Source: Cellulosimicrobium arenosum (GTDB lineage: Bacteria > Actinomycetota > Actinomycetes > Actinomycetales > Cellulomonadaceae). Taken from it: a DNA stretch of 64,000 nucleotides. The notes beneath the pieces are model-generated. The model worked only from the letters and a program-made list of their open reading frames with translations. It was not told the DNA's origin and ran no database searches. This document shows positions 8,724-16,647 of the stretch, piece by piece; within the stretch, counting starts at the first letter, position 1, and each line of letters begins with the position of its first letter. Position numbers and translations under genes: made by a program. The stretch spans positions 434,001 through 498,000 of the forward strand of contig NZ_JACYHB010000001.1 of the NCBI RefSeq assembly GCF_014837295.1, written 5' to 3'.

Positions 8724-9215
8724 CTAGTCATCGGCGGTGAAGTCGTCCGGTGTCACGTGGTCGAGGAAGTCGCGGAACCGTTCGACCTCCTCTTCCTGCG
8801 CGACGTCCACGACCTCGACCCCGGCGGTCGCGACGACCTCTGCGGAGCACAGCACGGGGCTGGTGGTGCGCACGGCGAGGGCGATCGCGTCCGACGCGCG
8901 CGAGTCGAGTCGCGCCCCGTTGCTCAGCACGAGCTCGGCGAAGAACACGCCGCCGTCCAGGGCGACGATCTCGGCGCGCTCGAGGCGCACGTGCACGGCC
9001 TCGAGCACGTCGCGCAGCAGGTCGTGGGTCATGGGGCGGGGCGTGGGGAGCCCGGCCTGGGCCATCGCGATCGCGCTCGCCTCGCGCGGCCCGATGACGA
9101 TGGGGACCACGAGGTCGGACGCACCGTCGTGCAGGAGGACGACGATCTCCTGGTCACGTCGTTGCTGGCGCACGCCGAGGACGTCCACGGGGACCATCGG
9201 CACGTCGTCGCTCAC
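8724..9215 (-). CDS. Bifunctional nuclease family protein (DUF151)
   Basis: 163 residues. The core VLLHDGASDLVVPIVIGPREASAI, followed by PRPMTHDLL and later SRASDAIALAVR, is the conserved DUF151 signature. A Thermotoga member of this family has been described as having both DNase and RNase activity, which is the origin of the name; the physiological role in actinobacteria is unknown. The C-terminus is acidic. The gene sits between two MerR regulators, exactly as Rv1829 does in Mycobacterium. GTG 9215 has no ribosome binding site but lies six bases from a well-spaced promoter, so translation is probably leaderless. Confidence 0.92.
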   Translation of the reverse strand: MSDDVPMVPVDVLGVRQQRRDQEIVVLLHDGASDLVVPIVIGPREASAIAMAQAGLPTPRPMTHDLLRDVLEAVHVRLERAEIVALDGGVFFAELVLSNGARLDSRASDAIALAVRTTSPVLCSAEVVATAGVEVVDVAQEEEVERFRDFLDHVTPDDFTADD

Positions 9216-9221
9216 CTGTCA

Positions 9222-9250
9222 ACGGTACGTCGCACCGGAGCATCCGTCAG
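9222..9250 (-). promoter_or_regulatory. Leaderless promoter of the DUF151 gene (CTGACG-N17-TACCGT)
   Basis: Minus strand: CTGACG at 9245-9250, a 17-base spacer, TACCGT at 9222-9227, then six bases to GTG 9215. Both elements and both distances agree, which makes this one of the clearest promoters in the window. Confidence 0.7.
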
Positions 9251-9288
9251 GAGATGCGATGCCCGTCGCGACCGGACGCGCCGGGCTC

Positions 9289-10068
9289 TCAGGTGCCCAG
9301 GTCTGCGACGCCCTGGCGCACCCATGCGGTGTGCAGCCGTGCACACAGCTCTCCCACCTCGGACGCGGTCGTCGCCGCCTGCGCGCGTGCCGACGCGGAC
9401 TGCTGGCTGCGCAGCGGGGCGACGACCTGCTCGACGAGGTTGACCTGCCGGTCGGCAGCGCCACGCAGGGACCGCAGGTGGCGTGGCTGGATGCCGTGCT
9501 CCGCGAGCCCGGCGGCCAGGACGACGATGTCGACCGCCGACGCGTCGAGCTGACCTCCGGGCGAGGTGCGGAGCACACCCGCCCCGACGAGCCCCTCGAC
9601 CAGCTCGTGGTCGACACCCGTGGCCGTGGCGAGCGTCCGCGTCGTGTACCGGCGGCGCGCGGGGGCGACGGGGGGCTCCTCGCCCGAGACGGCGAGACGC
9701 GGACCCGGCGCTTCGGCGACGTCGTCGTCCGCACCGGCGTCGAGCGCGGCGAGACGTTCCTTGATCACCTTGAGCGGGAGGTAGCGGTCACGCTGCTCGA
9801 GGAGCACGAACCGCAGGCGCTGCACGTCCGCCGGACTGTACTGGCGATAGCCGGCCGCGGTCCGCACGGGTTCGATCAGTCCCTGCTCCTCGAGGAAGCG
9901 CAGCTTGGAGTGGCTGACCGTGGGGAACTCGGCACGCAGGTCGCGCAGCACGTCCGAGATGCGCATGGACGCCCGGCGGGAGATGCCGCGCGGCCACGGC
10001 TGCGCGGCGTCCTCCTGGTCGTCCCGCTCGAACGGCGTTGGGCGCGCCGCGCCGCCGGTGGCGCTCAC
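9289..10068 (-). CDS. ftsR: MerR-family regulator FtsR
   Basis: 259 residues. The MerR winged helix occupies residues about 36-105 (ISDVLRDLRAEFPTVSHSKL, then FLEEQGLIEPVRTAAGYRQY and a YLPLKVIKERL helix). A second folded part (about 135-250) begins YTTRTLATATGVDHELVEGL and looks like another helical sensor or dimer module. Orthologues next to garA (Rv1828; C. glutamicum FtsR next to odhI) bind DNA and activate ftsZ in Corynebacterium; this target is knowledge of the family, not seen here. Its ATG overlaps the garA stop by four bases, so the two are co-translated. Confidence 0.88.
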   Translation of the reverse strand: MSATGGAARPTPFERDDQEDAAQPWPRGISRRASMRISDVLRDLRAEFPTVSHSKLRFLEEQGLIEPVRTAAGYRQYSPADVQRLRFVLLEQRDRYLPLKVIKERLAALDAGADDDVAEAPGPRLAVSGEEPPVAPARRRYTTRTLATATGVDHELVEGLVGAGVLRTSPGGQLDASAVDIVVLAAGLAEHGIQPRHLRSLRGAADRQVNLVEQVVAPLRSQQSASARAQAATTASEVGELCARLHTAWVRQGVADLGT

Positions 10069-10547
10069 GGTGCCGTGGCCGGTCCGTTCGTCGGTTCGAC
10101 CGACTGCCGGCTCGCGTGGAACGTGAGCCGGTACTTGCCGATCTGCACCTCGTCCCCGGTCGCGAGCAGGTGGGAGTCGATGCGGTTGCGGTTGACGTAG
10201 GTGCCGTTCAACGAGCCGACGTCACGCACGACGAACTGGTTTCCCTCGCGGACGAACTCGGCGTGCTTGCGGGAGACCGTGACGTCGTCGAGGAAGATGT
10301 CCGCGCGCTCGGAGCGCCCGGCCACGGTGCGCTCGTCGTCGAGCAGGAACCGCGAACCCTGACCCGGGCCGCGCTGCATGATGAGCAGCGCCGAGTGCCG
10401 CGGCAGTGCGGACACGGCAGCCTGCTCCTCGGGACTGAGACCGCCGGGCTGCACGCCCTCGTCGGGCACGACCTCGATGCGCCCGAAGTTGATCGTGGTG
10501 TCGCTTCCGGCCCGGTGCGGCTCAGCAGGACCACCTGGGACTGTCAT
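10065..10547 (-). CDS. garA: FHA-domain glycogen accumulation regulator GarA (OdhI)
   Basis: 160 residues. A forkhead-associated domain covers residues about 55-150, with GRSERADIFL, SRKHAEF and GSLNGTYVN, the phosphothreonine-binding loops. Near the N-terminus a double threonine (T17-T18 in SDTTINFG) matches the position of the threonines phosphorylated by Ser/Thr kinases in mycobacterial GarA and corynebacterial OdhI. When unphosphorylated these proteins inhibit 2-oxoglutarate dehydrogenase and tune glutamate metabolism. GAGGAGG precedes the ATG by four bases. The gene heads the garA-ftsR pair; the gcvH gene that lies upstream in Mycobacterium is missing here. Confidence 0.93.
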   Translation of the reverse strand: MTVPGGPAEPHRAGSDTTINFGRIEVVPDEGVQPGGLSPEEQAAVSALPRHSALLIMQRGPGQGSRFLLDDERTVAGRSERADIFLDDVTVSRKHAEFVREGNQFVVRDVGSLNGTYVNRNRIDSHLLATGDEVQIGKYRLTFHASRQSVEPTNGPATAP

Positions 10548-10736
10548 GTTGCCTCCTCGGCGACTCTCGGGACCGTTGCGGGCCCGCGTGCCGCACCTGC
10601 GCTGCCCGTGCGAAAACTACTACACCCGCAGGTCACGACGCACGCCGCTCGACCCACGGGACGGTGCAGACCAACCTACCCCGCGAGCTCGCCGCCACGG
10701 AAGACGTTGCCCGGGGGCAGTGCACCACCGGTCGGC

Positions 10737-11969
10737 TCAGTCGTCGGAGTCGACCGGTGCGGGCGTCGCGTACTGCGGGTCCGCGGGCTCACGCACCGCG
10801 TCGACCGTGACGCCGTCCTCCTGCGTGATGGTGGTGCGGGCGCCGTCCGAACGCAGGGACGCCATCGCACCGCCCGGGATCTCGAGCGCCGTCTCGAGCG
10901 TCGACGGGTCACCGATCGCCGTCCAGCGGTACGGGGAGGTGATGACCTGGCCGTCCACCACCAGTCCTTCGTCCGAGTCCTCGAAGTAGCTGCTCGTCAC
11001 CAGTCGGACCCCGTTGACCTGCATGGCCTCCGCGCCGGCGTTGCGCAGCTCCTCGAGCACGTTGAACATCGCGAACCCTCGCAGCGTTCGGTCGCCCTCG
11101 GCGACGTCGATCCGCACCCCGGGGCCCTGCGCCGGGAGCCGGCCCGACAAGATGCCCTGCGTCTGCGCCTGCTGCTCCGCGACCTCCAGCGCCGCGCGCT
11201 GGCGTCCCGAGCCGGACTGGAGCTCGTCCCGAGTCGCCTCGAGGTCGCTCACCTGGTCCTCCAGCTCCTCCGAGCGCTGCGTGACGTCGTCGAGCAGCCG
11301 CACGAGGTCGCTCTGCCGCAGCGACGAGAGCTGGTCCTCCTGCGTCTGGCTCACCTGCACCACGAGGGCGAAGCCGAGCAGCGCGCACAGCACCCCGACC
11401 ACGGCCTGCGACCGCTTCGCGCGCGGCCGCAGGGCGCTGCCCAGCGCCCGCAGCCCGCCCGGAGCAGGTGTCTCGGGAACGGCGTGGCGCGCGCCCGGCG
11501 GCGCGTGCTCGCCGCCGACCGGAGCCGTGCCGGGGCGGTCGCCCGCTGCGTCGCCCTGCTCCTCGTCGGGCTCTTCGGCCTGCGCCTCGACCATCGGGTC
11601 GTCGGGCGCCTGCGCCGGCAGCTCGTCCGTGCGTGGCGCCTCGTCGTCCTCCACGTCGGGTTCGTCGTGGTGCTCCTCGTCCGGTTCGTCGTCCTGCGCA
11701 CCCGCGGACGCGGGATCAGCTCCGTCGTGCGCGGTGACGTCATCGGTGGCGTCGGACCGGGCTTCGCGCTCGTCCGGCATGTCAGCACCGTCGTCTGCGC
11801 GATCGTCTGCCTCGGCGGTGCGGTCCGTGCTGTCGCTGCCGGCCGTCGGCTCGTCGGAGGCACGGAGCGGTACGCTCTCGGGCGCGCTGCCCGGGGCGCC
11901 GGTCGCGGTCGAGGTGTCCTCCGCCTCGTCGGGGCGGTCGGCGTCGTCGTGGGGCTCGGGCACGGTCAT
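10737..11969 (-). CDS. DUF881 family membrane protein with long acidic N-terminus
   Basis: 410 residues from ATG 11969, which overlaps the preceding stop in ATGA. Residues 1 to about 165 are extraordinarily rich in Asp and Glu with Ala, Pro and Thr, and look disordered and cytoplasmic. One transmembrane helix follows (SQAVVGVLCALLGFALVVQV, about residues 180-200). Next come a coiled coil (SSLRQSDLVRLLDDVTQRSE onward) and the globular DUF881 domain with NVLEELRNAGAEAMQVNGVR and ITSPYRWTAIGDP. The function of DUF881 proteins is not established; they are always found in this cluster and an envelope or division role is often suggested. Last gene of the four-gene overlapping operon. Confidence 0.88.
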   Translation of the reverse strand: MTVPEPHDDADRPDEAEDTSTATGAPGSAPESVPLRASDEPTAGSDSTDRTAEADDRADDGADMPDEREARSDATDDVTAHDGADPASAGAQDDEPDEEHHDEPDVEDDEAPRTDELPAQAPDDPMVEAQAEEPDEEQGDAAGDRPGTAPVGGEHAPPGARHAVPETPAPGGLRALGSALRPRAKRSQAVVGVLCALLGFALVVQVSQTQEDQLSSLRQSDLVRLLDDVTQRSEELEDQVSDLEATRDELQSGSGRQRAALEVAEQQAQTQGILSGRLPAQGPGVRIDVAEGDRTLRGFAMFNVLEELRNAGAEAMQVNGVRLVTSSYFEDSDEGLVVDGQVITSPYRWTAIGDPSTLETALEIPGGAMASLRSDGARTTITQEDGVTVDAVREPADPQYATPAPVDSDD

Positions 11970-12298
11970 GCCTTGAAGATGTGGCGCCGGATCGAGGCGG
12001 CGTTCGAGAAGATGCGGATGCCGAGCACGACGACCACCGCCGTGGAGAGCTGGCTGCCGACGCCGAGCTGGTCGCCGAGGAACACGATGAGGGCTGCGAC
12101 CACGACGTTCGACAGGAAGGACACGAGGAACACCTTGTCGTCGAACACGCCGTCGAGCATGGCCCGCAGCCCGCCGAAGAGCGCGTCGAGCGCTGCGACG
12201 ACGGCGATCGGCAGGTACGGCTGGAGGTAGACGGGGACGGTCGGCTGCAGCACCAGGCCGGCGACGATCCCCACCACGAGTCCGACGACTGCGATCAT
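11966..12298 (-). CDS. sbp: Small basic family protein (Sbp, DUF1290)
   Basis: 110 residues with three predicted membrane segments: residues 1-20, about 25-45, and about 60-95. The sequence MIAVVGLVVGIVAGL at the start and the terminal RRHIFKA are typical of the Sbp family first noticed beside ftsZ in Bacillus. It is a membrane protein of unknown function, almost always flanked by DUF881 genes, as here. It overlaps both neighbours by four bases, so the three proteins are made together and may form a complex (inference). Confidence 0.9.
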   Translation of the reverse strand: MIAVVGLVVGIVAGLVLQPTVPVYLQPYLPIAVVAALDALFGGLRAMLDGVFDDKVFLVSFLSNVVVAALIVFLGDQLGVGSQLSTAVVVVLGIRIFSNAASIRRHIFKA

Positions 12299-13248
12299 CC
12301 CGCGTTCTCCTGACCTGGTTCCGTACCGGGGGCGTCCTGTCCACCGGGCGCCGGCGCGCCCGGGTCGGTCGTGGTCGACGAGTCGGATTCTACGGTCGCC
12401 GGTGTGGCCGTGGCGAAGTACAGCGTCGTCTCCGCCCGCCCGGGTGTCTCGAGCGAGCTCTGGTCGATGACGCTCGACTGGATGCCGTACTGCGAGCCGA
12501 GGACGCGCAGCAGGTCGGACACGCCCGAGCGGACGAGCGCAGCCTGCATCCCGTCCTGGTCACCGATCGCCACGACGCGGTAGGGGCTCGTGATGGGTTG
12601 CAGGTCCACGAGGATCGCGTCGCCGGCGCTGCGGATCGCCGTCAGACCGCCCAGTCGCTGGTCGTCGATCGCGACGGCCTCCGCCCCGCCGGCCCACAGG
12701 GCGTTGACGACCCGCTGCAGGTCGGAGTCCTGGACCCGCGACTCCGGGTCGACGGCCTCACCCGGTGCGAGCCCGGTGTCGGGGTCGGCGAGCGTGACGA
12801 CGACGCCCGGCCCCTCGACGGCGCGGGCGCCCGTGACAGCACCCTCCTGCGCCACGTCGGCCAGCACCCCGCCGTCGGCACCCTCCAGCGCGTCCTCCTG
12901 GAGACCTTCGATCTCTGCGCTGAGCCGCGCAGAGCTGTCCGTCAGCCCGTCGGTGTCGGCCTGGCGGGCGAGGATCTCGTCCTCGAGCACGTCACGCGCC
13001 GCGATCACGTCCGGCTGGGGCGCTCGCAGGTCGACGGCCGCGGCGGTCGTGATCAGACCGAGCACGACGGCCAGGACGGCGAGCGCGAGAACCCGCGCCG
13101 GGGCGGTACGGCTCGGGGCTTCCCCCGACGCCCGGCGCGCGGCGGCCTCGGCGTACCCCGGGTCGAGCGGACGGTGCATGACCTCGTTCAGCAGCGTCAT
13201 CGAGGCGTCCACCCGGGCCCGGCGCACGGGGGGCGGGTCCTGCGTCAC
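12295..13248 (-). CDS. DUF881 family membrane protein
   Basis: 317 residues from GTG 13248, chosen for AAGGAGG four bases upstream and the GTGA overlap with the phosphatidyltransferase stop. Residues about 48-70 form the membrane anchor (VLALAVLAVVLGLITTAAAV). A coiled coil with DVLEDEILARQADTDGL follows, then the DUF881 domain, recognisable by RVVNALWAGGAEAVAIDDQR and ITSPYRVVAIGDQDGM. The last 50 residues are a Gly/Pro/Asp/Glu tail. It is paralogous to the 10737-11969 product but lacks that protein's acidic N-terminal extension, so the two are probably not interchangeable. Confidence 0.9.
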   Translation of the reverse strand: MTQDPPPVRRARVDASMTLLNEVMHRPLDPGYAEAAARRASGEAPSRTAPARVLALAVLAVVLGLITTAAAVDLRAPQPDVIAARDVLEDEILARQADTDGLTDSSARLSAEIEGLQEDALEGADGGVLADVAQEGAVTGARAVEGPGVVVTLADPDTGLAPGEAVDPESRVQDSDLQRVVNALWAGGAEAVAIDDQRLGGLTAIRSAGDAILVDLQPITSPYRVVAIGDQDGMQAALVRSGVSDLLRVLGSQYGIQSSVIDQSSLETPGRAETTLYFATATPATVESDSSTTTDPGAPAPGGQDAPGTEPGQENAG

Positions 13249-13901
13249 GACGCCTCCTTGCGATCGGCCGCGACGAGCGCGCGGGTCTGACGGACGTACT
13301 GCGCCCCGGCGACCCAGTACAGGCCCACCCCCCAGCCGGTGAAGGCCCAGCCGGCGACCGCGGCGACGTCCCCGACCGTACCGGGCATCTCGGCGAGCAG
13401 GAGGAGCGGGAACGCGTACAGCAGCGCGAACGTGCCCGCCTTGCCGATGAACGTCACCGGCAGCGGACCGTAGCCGTGGCGCGCGAGTGCCGGCATCAGG
13501 CACAGGAGCAGCACGTCCCGGCCGACGATGAGCAGGACGAGCCACACGGGCACGACGTCACGCCACGCCAGCCCGAGGAGCGTGACCAGGATGAACAGCC
13601 GGTCGGCCGCCGGGTCGAGCATCACCCCGATCCGGCTGACCTGGTCCAGGCGTCGCGCCAGGAACCCGTCGAGCCAGTCCGACGCGCCCGAGGCGGCGAG
13701 CACCACGAGCGCCCACACGTCGCGTTCCTGGACGATGAGGACCGCGAACACGGGAACCAGCAGCAGCCGCAGCAGGCTGATGAGGTTCGGGACGGTCAGG
13801 ACACGAGAGCTGACCTGCTGCCCTGCTGCCACGCCCACCGCCCGACTCGCCGCCACGCCCGTCGTCGAGACGGGCCGCGGCCCGATGTCCGCTGCGCCCA
13901 T
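13245..13901 (-). CDS. CDP-alcohol phosphatidyltransferase
   Basis: 218 residues from ATG 13901; the start is not certain because only a weak AGGA precedes it. The signature D-x2-D-G-x2-A-R-x8-G-x3-D-x3-D is complete in SDWLDGFLARRL followed by GVMLDPAAD, near residues 75-100. Several hydrophobic segments cross the membrane. Enzymes of this family transfer a phosphatidyl group from CDP-diacylglycerol to an alcohol such as glycerol-3-phosphate, inositol phosphate or another phospholipid; the acceptor here is not decided by sequence. Position corresponds to mycobacterial PgsA2 (Rv1822). First gene of the operon running into DUF881-Sbp-DUF881 by four-base overlaps. Confidence 0.88.
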   Translation of the reverse strand: MGAADIGPRPVSTTGVAASRAVGVAAGQQVSSRVLTVPNLISLLRLLLVPVFAVLIVQERDVWALVVLAASGASDWLDGFLARRLDQVSRIGVMLDPAADRLFILVTLLGLAWRDVVPVWLVLLIVGRDVLLLCLMPALARHGYGPLPVTFIGKAGTFALLYAFPLLLLAEMPGTVGDVAAVAGWAFTGWGVGLYWVAGAQYVRQTRALVAADRKEAS

Positions 13902-13995
13902 CCTATGTACCGGCGGGCGGGGCGTGCCGCCGCCCACGCCCTGCGGGTGAGCGACGTCACCACGTGGCCACGACCACCCGGACGAGCACCTGGGA

Positions 13996-14001
13996 TAAGA
14001 T
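13996..14001 (+). promoter_or_regulatory. Putative -10 element (TAAGAT) of the DEAD-box helicase gene
   Basis: TAAGAT is the only good -10-like sequence in the 254-base divergent gap. It would give a start near 14008 and a leader of about 148 bases. No clear -35 is visible. Confidence 0.4.
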
Positions 14002-14045
14002 GACGCGATCCCTTGGAGTTCGTCGCTCGTCCCGCGTGTTCTGTG

Positions 14046-14071
14046 AGATGGCCGGTCATCGCCGGCCAGGT
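14046..14071 (+). promoter_or_regulatory. Leader hairpin upstream of the DEAD-box helicase
   Basis: An inverted repeat GGCCGG/CCGGCC with a short loop lies about 90 bases before ATG 14156, inside the presumed untranslated leader. No ribosome binding site is visible directly before the ATG. The leader may control helicase synthesis, but no Rfam family comes to mind. Confidence 0.4.
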
Positions 14072-14155
14072 GTGTTCGGGAGTGCGACCAGCAGGAGCCG
14101 ACCCGGCGCCTGCGTGGCCTCCAACACCCCGAGACGAAACGGTCCTCACCTCTTC

Positions 14156-16030
14156 ATGACTACTGACGTCGCTGCGCCCACGCGCGCCCTCGACCAGTCC
14201 GACGACTCCACCCCCACCACCGCCGCGGTCCCCCAGGGCCCGCTGTTCGCGGACCTCGGCCTGCCGGCCCAGCTCGAGGCCGCCGTGCGCGACCTCGGGT
14301 TCGTCACGCCGTCGGCCATCCAGGCCGAGGCCATCCCTGCGCTGCTCGCCGGGCGCGACATCACGGGAGTGGCACAGACCGGCACCGGCAAGACCGCCGC
14401 GTTCGGCCTGCCGCTGCTCGCGTCGATCGACCCCGCGCAGCGCCGCGCCCAGGCCATCGTCCTCACCCCGACGCGCGAGCTCGCCATGCAGGTCGCCGAG
14501 GCGATCGAGTCGTTCGCCACGCACCTTCCCGGGCTGAACGTCGTCGCGGTGTACGGCGGCTCCCCCTACCAGCCGCAGCAGCGGGCCCTGCAGGGCGGCG
14601 CGCAGGTCGTCGTCGGCACCCCCGGCCGCATGATCGACCACCTCGAGCGCGGCACGCTCGTGCTCGACGACGTCCGCTTCCTCGTGCTCGACGAGGCCGA
14701 CGAGATGCTGCGCATGGGCTTCGCCGAGGACGTCGAGAAGATCTTCGCGTACGCCCCGAAGCAGCGTCAGGTCGCCCTGTTCTCCGCGACCATGCCTCCG
14801 CAGATCCGCCGCGTCGCCGCCGAGCACCTGAACGACCCTGTCGAGATCGCGGTCGCGCGCCAGTCCTCGACCGTCACCTCCGTGCGCCAGACGTACGCCG
14901 TCGTGCCGTTCCGGCACAAGACCGGAGCGCTCGCCCGCGTCCTCGCCACGTCGGACGCCGATGCCGCGATCGTCTTCACCCGCACCCGTGGCGCGGCCGA
15001 GGAGGTCGGCTCCGCCCTCGTCGAGCGCGGTGTGTCCGCCGCCACCATCTCGGGCGACGTCGCGCAGAAGGACCGGGAGAAGATCGTCGAGCGCCTGCGC
15101 TCCGGCGCGCTCGACGTCCTCGTCGCCACCGACGTCGCGGCCCGCGGCCTCGACGTCGAGCGCATCGGCCTCGTCGTCAACTTCGACCTGCCGGGCGAGC
15201 CCGAGGCGTACGTGCACCGCATCGGCCGCACCGGCCGTGCCGGGCGCTCCGGCGAGGCCCTGAGCTTCGTCACCCCCCACGAGCGCGGTCGTCTGCGCCA
15301 GATCGAGCGCACCATCCGCGCCTCGCTCGAGGAGATCGAGATCCCCTCCCCCGCGGACGTGTCCGCGCACAAGGCGCGTGCACTGCTCACCCAGGTGCCC
15401 GAGCGCCGCGAGGCCGGTCGGCTCTCGCTGTACAGCGACCTGATCCGCACCTTCACCGCCGAGCACGACGTCGACCCCGTCGACCTCGCTGCCGCACTCG
15501 TGGCGCTCGCGGTGGGCGACGACGGCCCGCGTGCCCGCGAGGAGCAGGAGCGGTTCGAGGCGGAGCGCGCCCAGGCGCGTGACCAGGCCAAGGCCCGCCG
15601 CACCGACCGTGTCGGCGACCGTCCCGGTCGTGGTGACCGGCCGGGCCGCGAGACCGGTGGTCGAGGCATCCGCCGCGACGCCGTCGGTACCCGGTACCGC
15701 CTCGCCGTGGGCCACAAGGACGGTGTGCTGCCGGGCGGGATCGTCGGTGCGCTGACCAACGAGGGCGGGCTCGACGGGTCCGACGTGGGCAAGATCGACA
15801 TCTTCCCGACGTTCTCGCTCGTCGACATCACGACGCCGCTCGACCCGGGTGCGCTCGACAAGCTGGGGCGCGCCCGCGTCGCCGGTCGCGCGCTGCGGAT
15901 CCGCGTCGACGAGGGCGCGCCGTCGGTGCGTGGTCGCGGGCCCGCACCGAAGAGCGACCGGCCGCGCCCGACGCACGGTCCGTCCGGCCGGCACGACGAG
16001 CGCAAGCCGCGCCAGCGCGCCGCGTTCTGA
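14156..16030 (+). CDS. DEAD-box RNA helicase (DeaD/CsdA-like)
   Basis: 624 residues from ATG 14156. All helicase motifs are present: Walker A AQTGTGKT near residue 73, PTRELAMQV, TPGRMIDHL, DEAD near residue 178, SAT, ARGLDVERI and HRIGRTGRAG near residue 355. After the two RecA-like domains comes a basic, Gly/Arg-rich linker. A DbpA-type RNA-binding domain follows (about 515-585; RLAVGHKDGVLPGGIVGAL and VDITTPLDPGALDKLGRARV). The tail is basic. This arrangement is that of DeaD/CsdA, which unwinds structured RNA in ribosome assembly and in the cold. A bidirectional terminator follows at 16051-16086. Confidence 0.94.
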   Translation: MTTDVAAPTRALDQSDDSTPTTAAVPQGPLFADLGLPAQLEAAVRDLGFVTPSAIQAEAIPALLAGRDITGVAQTGTGKTAAFGLPLLASIDPAQRRAQAIVLTPTRELAMQVAEAIESFATHLPGLNVVAVYGGSPYQPQQRALQGGAQVVVGTPGRMIDHLERGTLVLDDVRFLVLDEADEMLRMGFAEDVEKIFAYAPKQRQVALFSATMPPQIRRVAAEHLNDPVEIAVARQSSTVTSVRQTYAVVPFRHKTGALARVLATSDADAAIVFTRTRGAAEEVGSALVERGVSAATISGDVAQKDREKIVERLRSGALDVLVATDVAARGLDVERIGLVVNFDLPGEPEAYVHRIGRTGRAGRSGEALSFVTPHERGRLRQIERTIRASLEEIEIPSPADVSAHKARALLTQVPERREAGRLSLYSDLIRTFTAEHDVDPVDLAAALVALAVGDDGPRAREEQERFEAERAQARDQAKARRTDRVGDRPGRGDRPGRETGGRGIRRDAVGTRYRLAVGHKDGVLPGGIVGALTNEGGLDGSDVGKIDIFPTFSLVDITTPLDPGALDKLGRARVAGRALRIRVDEGAPSVRGRGPAPKSDRPRPTHGPSGRHDERKPRQRAAF

Positions 16031-16050
16031 CGCACCACGCTCGCACGCTG

Positions 16051-16086
16051 AAGGCCCCGTCTGCTCGATCGAGCGGACGGGGCCTT
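16051..16086. terminator. Bidirectional hairpin terminator between the helicase and PH-domain genes
   Basis: AAGGCCCCGTC and its complement GACGGGGCCTT flank a further self-complementary core (GCTCGATCGAGC). The stem is about 16 bp, lies between two convergent stops, and starts and ends with AA/TT on either strand. Confidence 0.75.
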
Positions 16087-16094
16087 CGCCCGTC

Positions 16095-16589
16095 CTAGGG
16101 CCGGTGCTCCTCCGGTGCCTCGCCGTACACCTGGACGAGGGCTGCCAGGCGTTGTGCCTCGGCCTCCCCCCGCGGCCCGTCGGCACGCTGGACGCCCATG
16201 ACCGCGAGGGTCGACCCGTCGGCGAGGTCGAGACGGACCCAGGCGTCGCCGCTGCCGAACCGGACGGACACGATCTCCGCCCAGTCGAGCTCCCGCGTGT
16301 AGATGACGTTGCGCACCCGCAGGCCGGTGGGCGACGGCACGGCGTGCACACCGCCCAGACGCCACAGCAGCCACACCGTGAACAGCGCGAAGACGACGAG
16401 CGAGAGCCTGTTCACCCAGTCCGAGCCCAGCGGTCCGGTGGCGGTGAACCACACCACGACGCAGCCCCCGACGACGACCGCGCCCGTGCCCCACGCCGCG
16501 CCCGCACCGAACCGCGGGCGGAACACCCGGGACAGGTCGTCGTGACGGTCGCCGCGCGCCGCGGGCCCCGAAGCGCTGGTGCTGCTCAT
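16095..16589 (-). CDS. PH domain-containing membrane protein
   Basis: 164 residues. Two hydrophobic helices at about residues 33-52 and 60-78 are followed by a C-terminal bacterial PH-like domain (residues about 85-150: PSPTGLRVRNVIYTRELDWA and VRLDLADGSTLAVMGVQ). Such two-helix-plus-PH proteins are common in actinobacteria and their role is unknown. The domain faces the cytoplasm by the positive-inside rule. The gene lies 58 bases after hisG on the same strand. A -10-like TAGCGT begins with the hisG stop codon, so it may have its own transcript. Confidence 0.8.
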   Translation of the reverse strand: MSSTSASGPAARGDRHDDLSRVFRPRFGAGAAWGTGAVVVGGCVVVWFTATGPLGSDWVNRLSLVVFALFTVWLLWRLGGVHAVPSPTGLRVRNVIYTRELDWAEIVSVRFGSGDAWVRLDLADGSTLAVMGVQRADGPRGEAEAQRLAALVQVYGEAPEEHRP

Positions 16590-16647
16590 GACGTCACCGT
16601 CTCACACGCCCTGCCTGGCGCACCGGCCGGGTTCGTGCGCTGCGACG

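Noticed and set aside
5201-8740. Open frame of nearly 1180 codons on the plus strand opposite pyc
   Set aside because: It is the mirror of a highly biased G/C third-position gene; its translation is Arg/Gly/Val-rich without domains, while the minus strand encodes complete pyruvate carboxylase.
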